From contig NC_058504.1 in NCBI RefSeq assembly GCF_020382885.2, positions 13,527,019 to 13,591,018 of the forward strand: a stretch of DNA of 64,000 bases, written 5' to 3'. The translations under genes and the position numbers were made by a program. The notes under the pieces are model-generated. The model was not told the origin of the DNA. It saw only the letters and a program-made list of their open reading frames with translations, and made no database searches. How positions within the stretch are numbered: the first letter of the stretch is position 1; every line of letters begins with the position of its first letter. Shown in pieces: positions 23,738 through 48,240 of this stretch. Source of the DNA: Scatophagus argus (Eukaryota; Chordata; Actinopteri; Scatophagidae).

Positions 23738-26700
23738 TCACTGATCTGGAAAAAAAAAAGAAAAACACGTGATGAATTATAGAAACCAACAAATGTTTGT
23801 GAATAAACATTTAAACTATTAGTCCACTTCAAAACCTAATTTATAACGCACTCACCATCATCAAGACTGATGGTCTTCTGCATCAACCTGGGTGCAAACA
23901 TCATGCGACGAGGAGCAAAGCCTGAAATAAACACGAAAAAAAATTGGAGAATTGAAGCTGCTTTCAACATGCATGACAGCCTCGCATGACAAGCTACAGA
24001 CGCAGCACTGAATCAAAAACCCTTCCCTTTAATCTGTGTCTTCCTACCTCTCTGACAGTCGGGGCGGCCACGCATGGTGGTGCCCTCGACCGCTGTGCCA
24101 GACTCGTCCACACACCAGCAGTAGCCAGTGGCGTGCCAGCACTGCATGGGCAGGTAGCGACCCTGCGCGTCACACTGGGGCTTGTAGGATCCGATCTTGC
24201 TGGGTCCAGGTGCTGCCTCGAGCTGGCATTTGGTCTTGATCACAGTAGCTGAGGGGTGGAAAAGAACATAACATATGAACATCAAAGGTCCGTTTAGTGT
24301 CAAATACTTAGCTCAGTATAAAGATTAGAAATGGGAGAAAAAATGAATGAAAATGATAAAAGTTATCTTAAACAAGTCAGTGATATACATCTTGTGAACT
24401 CCTGAGCACAACACACTGCATCAATACTCAACATAGCTCTCTTTCATAAGGTGTTTTACAACCATCATCTTTTAACCCCTACTGAAAAATTAAGGAAAAC
24501 CACTATCTACTGTAACAGCACCAGTTCGAATCAGAACATCAGCTAAAATGTAAAGAAAAGAAAGTCGCAGTAACCTGCTACAGGTGTTGGGCGTGGAGGC
24601 TTCTGTTGGGCCATCTGGAAGATCAGCCAGTAACGCATCCAGGTCTCAAAGCTCTGCAGAGTGCAAAACATTAAAAAAAAATGACTGACAAGATAATTTA
24701 ATTCTATTCATTGTGACTTTAGTTGTAGTAATTTCCATGTAAATGTGCATGGAGCATTACCTGCCACTCAGTACCATTCATCTGATGCTTCAGGCTTTCC
24801 AGGTTGGTCAGGAAGGTCTCGTTGAAGTGTGGCAGCTCTGTGCCCAGCTGAAAACATGACCACAGTTTAGTGACAATACACAACAACAGTGAAGCGAGTC
24901 ACTCAGGATAGCAAGTGCAACATACCTCAATGAGATCCTTCACCTGCTTCTCCACACTGACAACAGCATCCTGCAGCTTCTGAAGGGAGGAGGCAAACAC
25001 ATTCAAGATGTTTGTTAACGCTGAAATGTACTAATTCATTATACATAATCCAGGACGGTATTTTAAGTCTCAAAAAAGTCTGTTGCCACCATGATACAGT
25101 TAACTTTAAATTTTTCCAGGAGGCAGGTGTAAACCTACAATCATAGGCGTCTTGGAGTCCTCATCTGCAGGGGAGTCCATCAGCAGAGGGAGGGTGTTCA
25201 TGGGCATGTGCATCCTCACTGGAGACACAGCTGTAAAATGTAAAAAAGGTTTTTACTCATGAAAATGATGAAAAAAATGCTTAAATGCATGCATGCACAA
25301 CTGATTTATTGTTTGTTGATCTAGAATTCTATTATTATGCATAAAATAACATTACGCCCCACAGAACAAATAACTGCATGGATGATTTGAACAAAAACAT
25401 ACAAATACACAAATTAAACTGATTTAAATAAAGATCATGTGTAAAATTTCAAAATTATGCTTTTTAATAAGAGCAACTCTGTTGCTTCGGCTGTTATGAC
25501 GCAGGTTGAAATAGCACACAGCCGATTTCCCCTCCCAGTGACTCACTACCAGATCTTTCATTTCCCTGTCCAGGTTTCAAATCAAGTTCCTTAAAGCCTA
25601 CTCTCCTATTCCCTCTTCCTCTCCGACATAGACGATGACTCATTAATAACACATTTCTGCTTGGGCCACCTTGTCTGATTATTGGGACTTAATGTCTCAT
25701 TTTACCCTGGGATGAGCGGGTCAGCTGTCTACCCATTCGCTCCGAGTTCTTCTGCAGTGCATGGATTTGTTCTTTCTGACCGAACACCATGTAGGCAGTG
25801 AAAACCTGGCTGGCGAGGAGCAGACATGCCAGGGTTGTCAGGCCTGCGATCTTCAAAGCACGACTGTTGGAGCCCCTGAGAGAAAGAGCAATATAAAAAT
25901 GCATCTTAGAGGGTAAAGTGGCAGGGGAGAGAAGATAATATGATGCACAAGATGTTTTATTTACAAAATAATCCAAAATATTAAAGTGACTGGGGGGTGG
26001 GGGTTTGGATGCATATCAACATCATCATGCCTTTGGAGCTTTAATGTAGTCACTTAGAGTAAAATATGTTAAAATCCTGAGACAAAAATACAGTCAACCT
26101 TGTTCTTTGTTGCTCATAATCAGCCAATAGAATGCGAGCATCACTTGTTACTAGGCAGACATCTTTCTCTGGCATAAGGAAGTACACAGCCAATTGCTAT
26201 TTAGAGCCTATCTATTGATTTCTTATTAACTTCAACCCGGAAACTGGTGGCATCCAGCACCTATTTTCGAATAATGTACGCAAACAGTGCCATCATATCT
26301 AAGCTAGACATTTTCACAAATATGTCAGTCGGTCCATTGCAGTTTATCTTAAAGAGAATATTATTAAAAAGAAACATTTAATAATTATTAAAACAAAAGA
26401 GTAATGTGATTACATTTGAGACACTGATAAACTGTAACACGCATAAATCATATTTTATAAAGTATATTCTACGTTGAGATGTGATCACACCCTTGGCGCT
26501 TGTTTTCCTCTTTGGTTAATCAATGCAACGATGGACCAATAGCATGAGAGCATCACCAGTTACTAGGCAGACGCCCTTTGTTGGTGTAACGTCAAGAACT
26601 CGATTTAAAGTTGCTCCAAATCCTTTACAATGTATTAAGTGTAGAACAAATTTAACACATAAAATGTTAAAAAGCAATAACTAAATCCATTCACTATTTC

Positions 26701-27058
26701 ATGAACTAATCTGATGCAAACACAAACGGAGACTGTTTTTTTTTGTTTTTTGTTTAGAAGTGACAGAAAAAAACAACTTTATAGCATATTATATGCTCAA
26801 TATGTTACTAACTGGCTACTAACCTGAAATATGTATTAAGTTTTAATAGAGAATCAGCCTAGTCCTGTAGCTAAATGTAGAGGTACATGCACTTTATATT
26901 CTGAAACTACTACTGAGCTAATAACTGCTGCTGTTAAAAGTACAATTTTACATGATAAGCTCCTCTCACCCAGCGGGTCTTGCCGAGAGAATAAGGGCTT
27001 CATCACTGCCTGCCAGGCTGTCCCTGGCCAAGGGAGCATCATCAGGGGAATGAGCCAT
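23738..27058 (-). CDS. cd74: CD74 (MHC class II invariant chain) with thyroglobulin type-1 domain, 281 aa, 9 exons
   Basis: Chaperone of MHC class II in the ER and endosomes. Exons: 27058-26970, 25875-25706, 25230-25139, 24979-24926, 24847-24761, 24653-24575, 24248-24048, 23921-23856, 23745-23738; 846 bases in phase. The type II layout is clear. The cytosolic tail (residues 1-38) has an acidic/Leu-Ile endosomal sorting signal (DEALIL). The membrane anchor is at about 39-61. A CLIP-like Met/Pro-rich stretch ([14 protein letters not shown], about 91-104) follows, then the trimerisation region with two N-glycosylation sequons (NET, NGT) and [14 protein letters not shown]. The thyroglobulin domain (about 191-257) has six cysteines including CWCV. 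The final exon adds only two residues. The Tg exon is symmetric (phase 1-1), so skipping it keeps the frame, as in mammalian p31/p41 forms. Confidence 0.96.
26121..26160 (-). promoter_or_regulatory. X/Y-box-like module 1 in CD74 intron 1
   Basis: Read on the gene strand: TCTGCCTAGTAACAAGTGAT (X1-like, compare the class II X box CCTAGCAACAGATG), then GCTCGCATT, then CTATTGGCTG (Y/NF-Y-like). Order and close spacing follow MHC class II type promoters. It is clearly related to the module at 26533-26571 and to the promoter module. Confidence 0.5.
26533..26571 (-). promoter_or_regulatory. X/Y-box-like module 2 in CD74 intron 1
   Basis: Gene-strand reading: TCTGCCTAGTAACTGGTGAT, then GCTCTCATG, then CTATTGGTCC. 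Same order as module 1 with a few substitutions. The similarity between the copies fades quickly outside about 45 bases. Confidence 0.5.
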
Positions 27059-27255
27059 CCGTCTTGAAAGTTTGTCTCAGCTTCTTCAAAGTACCTGACT
27101 GCAGAGCGTCCGGCAAGACAAGCGGATTAATAGTCTCAAAATTCAGGAAGGACTGGCAGACAGGTTCCTGAGAAAGGTGAAGGGATGTGGAAAAGTCCCC
27201 TGTCTTAAAAAGCGCTGTGGGATGTCTCAGAAAGCTGTGTGAGAGCGTGCGAGCT

Positions 27256-27302
27256 GTGATTGGTCAGAATGTGCCATCATCACTTGTTGATAGAGGCAGA
27301 CA
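27256..27302 (-). promoter_or_regulatory. cd74: CD74 promoter X/Y-box module
   Basis: About 200 bases upstream of the CD74 start codon the gene strand reads TGTCTGCCTCTATCAACAAG, then TGATGATGG (X1/X2-like), CACATTCTG, then ACCAATCAC (NF-Y site in the opposite orientation to the intronic copies). Related to both intronic modules. A possible W/S-like CCCTAAGCAAACC lies further upstream, and a weak NF-kB-like GGGGACTTTTCC lies nearer the gene (about 27190-27201). Confidence 0.6.
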
Positions 27303-28036
27303 ATACCGAGGAGCGTTGGTTTGCTTAGGGCCTGATTTGCCATATTATTCACAGTTTATAGTAGTTCTAAGAAAATATGCTGAGTAATGTAGTTTAAATA
27401 CTAGGCTATCTGTAGTTACTTTTTTAAATGCTACTACGCTTTCATTTTTTCTTGGCGAATCTGTACAACGTGTGAATACTTTGTGAAACTTTATTTATAT
27501 CGTAGCCTACTTTTACTTTCAGCAAAGAAAAAAAGCAAACAATAAAGGCACAATGCAATTAAAGTTCTACAATTAAAGTTCTAATATTAATCAAATACTA
27601 TTAACTTATATTTCTTAGTATTTTTAAATGCAACATCTTCTCTTAGTTTATGTTGACTACAGTGTTCTTCCTGGAACAACAGAGGAGGACTGATTTGTTT
27701 GTTGTTTTCCCGACAAGGAATTAAAATCAAGGTAACACGGGCCACATGTAAAGCTAACTTGGGTTAGGTTAGACATCATGATAATGATAATCACAAGTAT
27801 ATTTTGTGTTGTATGCTTCATGGGACATTGAGAGGCCGTTTTCTTCTCAAAAGAACCGAAACCAAAAGACAAACCAATCTTATTCTTGGCCACATTCAAA
27901 TCAGACAGTGATATAAGCTTCTAGAAGATTCTGCAACTAAATAAAACTAAATAAAAATCCTTTTCTTTTGGTATGATCATATACGGGTAGAGGAAAGAAA
28001 CGAAAACAATCCAACTACTGAAAAATACAGTGGTGT
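27303..28036. other. CD74-NDST1 intergenic spacer
   Basis: AT-rich, with no coding frame, RNA gene or clear repeat. It separates the CD74 promoter from the NDST1 poly(A) signal. No RPS14 gene is present here, unlike the human CD74-RPS14-NDST1 order. Confidence 0.6.
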
Positions 28037-29088
28037 TTTATTTGCAAATTAAAAAGCACCGACAATATTAGTTACACTGTAAAAATTATTGACAACAATT
28101 ACAAATCTTTATCATACAGTCCAGGAGATTAGTACCATCATTGCTGTTATGTGTTATCACTTAATACTTTATATGGAGAGACTCAGTACCTGTTTACAAC
28201 AGTTGGCAGTGAGAGGACATGAGAGGAAACAATCTTAGCGACGAACCTCCACACAATGAAGTATTCCAAAACTCCCCTCAGTACAGCACTGACTTGTCAC
28301 ACTATGGGAATGGGCTGATGGCGAGTGTAAACCGAAACACATTCAATAATTTAGGTCTACCGAGGGTTGCGTATTATGTACATTACAAAGTCTGGAAATA
28401 AAGGACCAACATGTGCATTGTTATTACATCAGAACATTGTACAAAACTATTGCAATAAGAGCAGCTTTTTGTTATCTATGCTTGACATCTAGTTGCAGTG
28501 GTAACACCTCGATCGACAACCAAACGTCCGTACGGTCTCAGTGGGCATACTGTTGGTTTTCCTGGAAACTTTTAATGTTTTTGTTTTCCCAGAGACAGCA
28601 CACTCCCCACACTCCTCCAAACATAAAGTCATGTAGTGAGTGAAATGACAAAATATGGGACAAAATATACAGTTTTGACAAAAAAAAGAAAAGAAAAGAA
28701 AAAGAAAAACAATGCTGAGAACACATTTGAAATGAACAATCTTGTTCTGTATACTATCTGAATCTGTTGGACCAGAGTGTTTCATTAAACATACAGCAGC
28801 TAGCTTATGATCTTCTTCACAGATTGTAGCAGGATTCACTTTGTTAGTGTGCTTTCCAGTAACCTGTTATGCTCACTTGAGTGCCTTAAATATTGTGCTT
28901 TCAACATCTATCCTACTGTTCATGGCTGAGTCAAACAGTTTAACAAACCGGCCTACTGTACATCTGGTCTTCATGAGAAAACTGAGCTAAGATGTTTAGT
29001 TTTGGTACATTCTACAATAATGCATTGCTATCGGCATTATAGAAATGTTAAAACAAAATCTGAGTAAAGAAAACAAACCATAAAACTT

Positions 29089-29123
<35 letters not shown>

Positions 29124-29940
29124 TCAAAAGAGCACATGGTAATATTTTAATGAAGATTCTCTCCTGGCACTTGTAAATGCGATAACTAGATTCTACCAAG
29201 GCCTATCAAGTGAGGCTACAACATGCAGCCTGAGTCAAGACTTCAAATGTCCCATTCTCCTCCCATACTAACACTTCACTTATGTCAAAGGCATTTGCAA
29301 CCAATGTCTCTCTGTCCATCATCGTCATTCATTTAGTCAATGTTATGCTGCCTCTTCAAATCTATCCCCAACACAACTTCATTGATGGAGACGAAGGAGA
29401 TGTTCATCACTTTCACTTGTTTCCTAAAGCTGAAACGGTCAAGACTGCTCAAGCCTCAGACTTTTTTTTTTTCCTTTCTTTGATTTTCAAGAAGTTCACG
29501 TGAAGACAAGTAGGTTTGATTGAGGAGAGCAGGGCTGTGATTATCAAACAGTGAAGTTATCTCCTGCACACCACTGAGAATTTTTCTTCTTCTTCAGGAT
29601 ACACTGGAGGTCATTCATTAGGGCTCCATGGTCCTGGTTTGTCCTGCAGGGGAGTAACGGGATCCCGAAGCTCAGGAAGAGAGGGCGGAGCTATCAGCTG
29701 CTGAAAGCAACTATGCTCTATTCTTGCTTACCATTTGGGAAGATCGTGGTTAAGTTTTGAGTTTGAGCTGGGCATCCCATCCTCAATCTCCATATTCTTC
29801 ACTCTCTTTCAAAACTATTTGGGATCTTCAACATATCAGGCCACATGGCAAGTCCCCCCTACAACCACCACCACCCCAATCCCAAGCAGGGTCAAGCGGC
29901 GGTTCAGCGAGCGGAGCTGTGGGCTCCTCCTGTGGTGATG
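28037..29940 (-). other. ndst1: NDST1 3'UTR, ending near the poly(A) signal at 28037-28042
   Basis: A minus-strand AATAAA (plus TTTATT at 28037-28042) lies about 1.9 kb below the NDST1 stop. No intron or coding frame is evident between them. The stretch includes A-rich simple runs at about 28681-28710 and 29095-29116. Confidence 0.6.
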
Positions 29941-41392
<11,452 letters not shown>

Positions 41393-41866
41393 CGTCTCAA
41401 GCCACGCCTCTCCGCCCCACCGGCCCAGCAACACGCCTCGAGGACAGTCTCTCTTGGTGTGGGTAGAAAACGCCAAGCAGGAATTATTCACAACAAAGTC
41501 AGTCTCGTTAAGCAGCGAAATACAAATGCTAAGGTAGCAGCTGGAGCAGCTACTGGAGAAAGAAATGAGACGGTCTCGAGCTGGCTCTCCCTCATATTGC
41601 AGCACTGCTTATGTCACCATGGCAGAGAGATGGGAGGCCTTGCACTGCTCGTACACACTTCTACCTCAGAGGAAGGGCTGGCAGGCCGAGTCACTGGTGG
41701 AGAAAGATGATGGAAGACTCCATCACCTGTCCATCATGCGAACCTGCCAACCATGTCCCGGCGAGATTTCTCTCCGCTCTTTTGATTGGAGAATGATCTC
41801 TTGAGAAAAGTGAGGTCATGCAGGTCATCTCAGAGGCACCATTCCGTTAGGATCGATTCTCCTGAC
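41393..41866 (-). other. ndst1: NDST1 5'UTR part of the start exon, with upstream ATGs
   Basis: The acceptor TTTTTCTAG ends at 41867, so the exon reaches 41866 and 474 bases of leader precede the ATG. The leader holds several short upstream ORFs, such as ATGGTGCCTCTGAGATGA near its beginning. The main frame stays open upstream for about 70 codons but has no ATG before 41392. Human NDST leaders are reported to be structured and to drive internal initiation. Confidence 0.7.
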
Positions 41867-42062
41867 CTAGAAAAACAGAAGAAAAACAATGTTAAACTCT
41901 GAGAGCTCAGCATCAGCTCCTATAGAACAAACAACATACTTTTGTTGTGTGGGTTTAAAGGTGTGTGGGAGCGTGTATACTGCTAGTGCCAACACTCCAA
42001 AAAGTTCACTCCAAAGAAGTCCTTGCATTCACCTACACAAAGTAAGAGCTGCCAATCTCTCC

Positions 42063-42064
<2 letters not shown>

Positions 42065-42111
<47 letters not shown>
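42065..42111. repeat. (CA)n microsatellite
   Basis: About 23 uninterrupted AC units. A shorter AC run follows at 42590-42607. Confidence 0.95.
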
Positions 42112-42114
<3 letters not shown>

Positions 42115-43858
42115 CTAACCCTTGTGTGCTCAAATTTAAACACACACAAAATCACTTGCTCACGCAGCCTCCACACAATCAATAGTCAGAATGTGAGTGA
42201 CAACAAAGCCTCAAAGCAAACCAATTCACAGTTCAGCCCAGTAGGACTGTGTGACTGCATACTATTGAAGCCATAACCTGTGGGGACACTTGCCTTCGAT
42301 TTCTCTCAAATCCACAACAGCATTGAGATCGGTGACAGTGACAGGCCAGTCACTGTGGGATCCTTCACTAAGTATATATATATCCCCATACCCTCGGCAT
42401 ACCTATCATAATATACCAACTCTTCATTCAACCTCTGTCTAAGCTAAGTGCGAAAAGTACAGGATGCAGCATGAGAACACAGTTAACTAGGGCCTTACAA
42501 AAAACATCATTTCTCCATTTAGAGGCATTACCTTTACATGGAAATGCGCCGTCCATTAAGCTGGAGAGCTGTCGAGATGTGTGTACACCAACACACACAC
42601 ACACACAAACCTTTATAAAACCCTGGATACCCATTACAGTAGAATCACAACGCTCTCAACCCAGAGACATTAAACAGTGACCACCAAACCCATCTGGACT
42701 CATCAGACACAAATCAGACATAAAATAGATTTGATAATGTCATCAAAAGGTTTATCTGCAACACTATAAACTAAGGCTTAATTAAAAGGTGAGTAACATG
42801 AAAAATAGTGGTCACACTATGCTCAGCAGTGAATGCTAAGGGCTACAATCACCTATCTGATGGAATTTCAATCAATAAATTGACATTTCAAAGCCTGATA
42901 GCAATGTATCTCCAAACAGACTTTTTAAAGATAATCCTTGGATCAATGACCTTCGTTCGTGTACACAGAGTACTACATAGGGGGAAAACTGAGTCCATAC
43001 AGTGTCCCTTTAATGCCATCAAGGTCAGTGTTTTGGTGAGTAGCTCTGGCCCCTCTAGCCTTCCAGCTAAGCTTACCAGAATGGTTTAAATCTCCCTGTA
43101 AGTGCACTGGAAGAAATCACACTTCTTTTTTTTTTTCCTCTGAGTTGTGTCCAAATTTCCTCTTCACGGTGAGGCAGAGTCTAATGTAAAGAGAGGCCGT
43201 GAAAAAACAGTGGGCGTATAGAGAATGTATCGCAGCAGAGCAGACAAAAACCAACAGGCCTGGCTGCTTGAAGATGCTTGGGAAAACAAGGTACCTTGTT
43301 TGTTTTTTTCTCAGGGAGCCAGGGTTTGTGCCATGGCATATCAAAGTATGATTAACCACAGGAAGTGACTTCTGCTGAAAACAGTGAAGCAAGAAAAAAA
43401 AACAGAAGACAGAGGAGGCAACTTTTAGAGGTCTAACATTGTTTTAAGGTCTTTTTGGCTGAGGACTTTTGTTGGCACTTGCAAAAGGAAAAATAAATGA
43501 CAGCTCCCAATGAACAGGTCATTGACAAAAAGATTTGTTCAAATACCAAGAGAAGTTTCAGAAATGCCTTCAACGCTGACATAAATGAAGGATCGGCAAG
43601 TACGTGAGTCATTGATCTGACATTGGGTAATTTATTTATTAGAAAGATGATCCTGCTGCTAACCAGCAGTGTCATGTACATTGCATGCTACATAACATTT
43701 TTATTGCACAAGTAGCCAATATCCATAAGTGACAGGCAACATGTGTAAATTATTTGATTGCCCAGATATCAGATCAGAAAAAAAAATGAAATCCCTATCA
43801 AGAAAGTTATGAGGCTTAGGCAATAATTCAACATTATTCACTGTCTTTCAGCAGAATC

Positions 43859-43965
43859 TAGGGCTGCAACTACTGATTATTTTCATTGTCTAGCAATTTG
43901 TTGTGTATTTTTTGATTCAATAATCAGAAACCAAATTTCACAAAAATGTTGGGACTAAGTAACGC
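43859..43965. repeat. Teleost hAT-like MITE remnant
   Basis: The string AGGGCTGCAACTACTGATTA, followed by TTTTCATTGT and later TTTTTTGATTCAATAATCAG, matches my memory of a very common fish non-autonomous DNA element. Only one end is clearly preserved. Confidence 0.5.
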
Positions 43966-46900
43966 ATAAAATGTAAATAAATTAATGTGAGGAATATGAT
44001 GAAACCATATAATATGAAAACAGAATATGAAACCAACTGTGGCCTTCGCAGCGATATCTTTTACAATCATGGGTTTAATAAAGTGGCAAACCCTGTCCCG
44101 CCCTTGTTTGTGAACGACTGGGCCTTTTGAGGACACCCCTTTCATTGCCACTCATGATAATACCACCTTGTTAACAGTTAACCAGTTTATCAGTGGAATG
44201 TTTCAAACTGTTGTGTTCGAACGGTGCACAACTTTCCCAGTCTTTTGTTTTCCCTGTCCCTTGTTGTTTAAAATGCGCTGCTGGCATCAAATTCAGAACA
44301 AGCACATATTTACAAGATGACGTCTTCAAACTGCTTGTTCTCTTCAACCAATAACCTTCTGTCAATTAAAGATGCCAAGTGGATTTTTCTTGTGAATAAA
44401 TAAAGTTTGTGTTTATATTCTGGGCTCCTCACAAAAGCGAATTGTCTGTCTTTGATGTCTAACAAATGCGCTGAATGTATTTTTCTTCCTCCTAAAAAAA
44501 ATTGAAAAGCTGATATTTTTTGTTTTTGAAAGCCTGCATTGTTAAGTGGGTACAAGTAGTCTTCTCTGCCTTTGCTGATTAATAGCTGCATTAAATCCAC
44601 CTGTACAAGGGCCGAATTATGTTAAATGATTACAATATGCATCGTGTCACCCTTGGGCACATGCATGAGACAAGCAAAATAGGTACCCATTGATAAAAAT
44701 ATTGCTCCATAACACAACTTTTGGTCAAATGTGTTGATGTATGCAACTTGATATATTTTTCAGCTCCAGCAGGCTCATATCATCTTTTACAATTTTCTGT
44801 TTGTGACAGAGATGCATGACATATATTAGACTGATAAATCATCGGCCTGATAACAAGAAATTTATATTACAAGCTTTCAGGCAATAGTGAAATTCTAGCA
44901 GATAAATAAAGCTGATAATACAAAGCCATATTGCTTTCATTGACTTAACAAGTGCAGCATCTCCACACTCTGACACAACAGGTGGTGGGGCATGCACCTT
45001 AAAGCTGGTAGCGTAGACTAGGGAGCCAATTTGTGTTGTTGCTTGTGTGGACATTTCTGAAGGGTTCAGAGAGGAGGAGAAAAGTCTACAAGTTTTAACA
45101 TAACCAATCTCATAAGGGCTGTGGAATGTTAATTCATCCACGTTTGCTCACAACATCATAGCCTTTCTTAACCTCAGGTGTGCATAAACTGCAGGTCACG
45201 AAATCCTGTTTAAAATAAAAAAATATGAAATCATTGGTTATTCTATTCACATTGGCTATAAGGAGTAAGTAATTATTGGCTATTGCCTGAAAAAAAAAAT
45301 AAATCCATATCATGCCACCGTAGTCGTTGGGGAAAAAAAAACTGTTACTGATCATAAGTTTAACAAGCTCATACGTGTCTGTGCATGCATTTTCTCCTTA
45401 TTGTGTAGCATACTGGCACAGGAGAATGATTATAAACACATATCAGCCAGCTTCTCTCTTTAAAAAAAAACTCCATCTTAAAGTCATTTTCTGTTAATGA
45501 TTAAGCAGAATGAAGAAATGTTGTCTTTGTGTGCAGCGAGACAATGGGCTCTGGCACGGCACTAATGACACTGTCGACAAGGCTCGGAAGCGGACTAAAC
45601 TGAGACACAACACAAACACAGAAGGGGCACAGAAAACCTAACTTCCTGCCCAAGTCGCAGCGGTGGTGACCGCCTCCCAATGTTGACCTTCAGACCGAGA
45701 TACCAAGAGCTACAACTGAACGAAGGGAGGGAGAGGGAGAGAGAAAAAGAGAGCGGGTGATGGCCTGAGATGGGAAATAAGAGAGCGGTTGGCACAATTA
45801 GAGGGAAAATTCAAGTCCCTGAGTGTGAAGCTACAGCTTTGAGATCAGGCCAGCTAAAAAAAGAGCACAATACATTAGACTGTAATGGAAATGAGGATAT
45901 AGCACTGAGCTAATGGATCTCAAATGTCTGCACACCCATCTCACCTAATGTGTCTTCTACCTTCTGTGCCATATATACCTTAGAAGCCTAGATACAAACA
46001 TCTTTGTCCTTCTTCCTTCAAACTGACAGAAAAGAAAAAAAAAAATCAGAGGAGGAAGAAAAGAGAACATGATTATTTCACATTTAGAAGAAGCTTGCCA
46101 GAGGTATAGCCAGCACGTAAAGCAAGGTAAAGAGCAGACAAAAAGGTGTGCAGAGACCAGAGCTCTGCTGAAGAGTCAGTGACTTAACTCATGCATAAAG
46201 CAAGAGGCAGATGGAGACTAATGCGTATCTGGTAGCCAACCTTTTCATTCTCGGTGATGGAAAGAGCTCAGACTGAATATGAGCTCTGTAATTGCACACG
46301 TGGCCTAGAAGTCTTCCTAAATGGAGGTGACCGATAGACCAGAAGGAGCACAGAGCACAAGTGGAAAGGGAGCCTGCAGCAGGAAGGACAAGATGATCAA
46401 CTACCAGACCTTGACAAAAAAAACACAGATTGGTGAGCGAAATGAGCAAGAAATTCACCCCTAGGGCGACCATCAATCATAAGGCTTTGAAAACATCAAT
46501 TTAAATATCTCCCTCGTTATTTTATAGCAGCTGAAAGATGGCGACAGAATGAAGTGCAGGCATAAACAATAGCAAGCGACGGCCGAGAGGACGGACTAAT
46601 GCTTTTCCTCGGGGTGGGTGGCCACTCAAACCTGCTCCCTCTACATCATGGGAAGCAGGCCAGAACCAGACTGCCAGATTAATGAGAGACAATGAGGAAC
46701 AGGGGGATGGAGCCTGCTCCTCAGCTGTAACAACTCTCTGAATAAACAACGCTAAGGTTGGCCATATGTAGCCTCACACGTCCTGTTCCCTCACCCCCCG
46801 CCGCCTCCCTCCCTGACACTGCTGTTACACTTCTTTTGAGGTGCGAGTGAGACCATGTATCCCGGGGCTTGTAAGGAGGGTCAGTACATTAACGCCATCA

Positions 46901-48240
46901 ATGAGAGCCGGACTAGCTGTGCGCGATCCCTTTGACAAATAAACTTTTAGAGGAGAGCTGGATCTCCCCGAGGCCTTCGGGACCAAACAGCGTCCCTGTC
47001 GCCTCAAAACTGACTGACAGAAATAAATGATGACCCTCTGTGTTCAGTCACCACAGGCCTTGGCTTCTGCTGTGCAGAATGAAATGAAAGGGCAGGCAAC
47101 AATAATAATAATGATAAGGTCATTGTTGTTGTCACTTTTTATTTAATCATCTGAGCCACTTTGGTAAATGCACATCAATACACACTCACACCAGACATAG
47201 ACCCGAGAGACTCATTAGAAGATCTACAATCCAAATGATCTCACTACACAAGCACAAGTGTTTTGTTTGTAGCTATTCCTGAACAAACACTTCTGAGCCT
47301 TTGTGCAAACGCTAGGGCTTTACAATCACAAAAACAAGTTTAGTCTGACCATCTGAATTGGACACCGGGACATGGGTCAAGGTTAAACGGGTAAGAACGA
47401 CGCCAGTGTAATCTGCAATGTGTAATCCTGTTAATCTTAACACTGCAAACAGTACCAAATGTGCTTATGCCAGCTCTGATTGTGAGATGCCTTGAATGGA
47501 TTAAGAAACGAGACACAATAGAGTGACAAAGGACAGGATTGAACATTATATTGAGAGAGAGGTCAGATCTACGTATCTCTGCCCGTAGTCTTGCCATAAA
47601 ATAATACAAATAACACAAATAATAATGTGTCGCATATTAGAGTGCAAAGACTTAAACACGGCAAATTTAGAAGTGTAGTTTTAGTAGTTTTATGACCACT
47701 GTCAAGTGCTATGACAAGCAGCAAAATGCAAATCTCAAGCAAGTTTCTGCATTTGCATTCAGCCTCCTACCCTTTTTTTTTTGCAAGAGATTAAACTTCA
47801 AAAAGCAAAAATGTTCATATTTCTTTTGAAGCACATCTAAAAGCAACAAACAAGCACATGTTAAAGAGGTTGCATTTGAAAGCTACAGTCACAGATTTTT
47901 TTTTTTTCCCTTAAGGCAGCCTTGGCATTCATCAATACAGAATCAATCAATCTGAAATTTGAATTCCATTTTATGCATCCATTGTGGCTGCTGTGATTAA
48001 AGGCTTAGGCCGTGAAATAGCGTGGAGCAAAGCACCGAATTCTCACTCCAGCTTCTGCCTCCCACCCTTCAACCAATCTGAATGCACAAGCAGGCAGCTT
48101 CATTTTAGCTGCAAACATTTACACTGACACTTTCCTCTCCCTCTGTCTCATCAATTCATTTCATGCTACTGCGTGAAGGACAGAGGACTCAGGAGGGAAA
48201 TGTAGTTTTGCCTTCTAATTCTCCACAAAGTGACTTTCAG

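Noticed and set aside
41393-41605. N-terminal extension of NDST1 through the upstream open frame
   Set aside because: It has no ATG; the frame could only begin at a GTG, and the human protein start aligns with the ATG at 41392.
41889-42185. 98-codon plus-strand frame
   Set aside because: It runs through a CA microsatellite and encodes a Thr-His repeat; not a gene.
46790-47000. First exon or CpG-island promoter of NDST1
   Set aside because: Only moderate CpG content and no clear minus-strand donor; too weak to list as a promoter.
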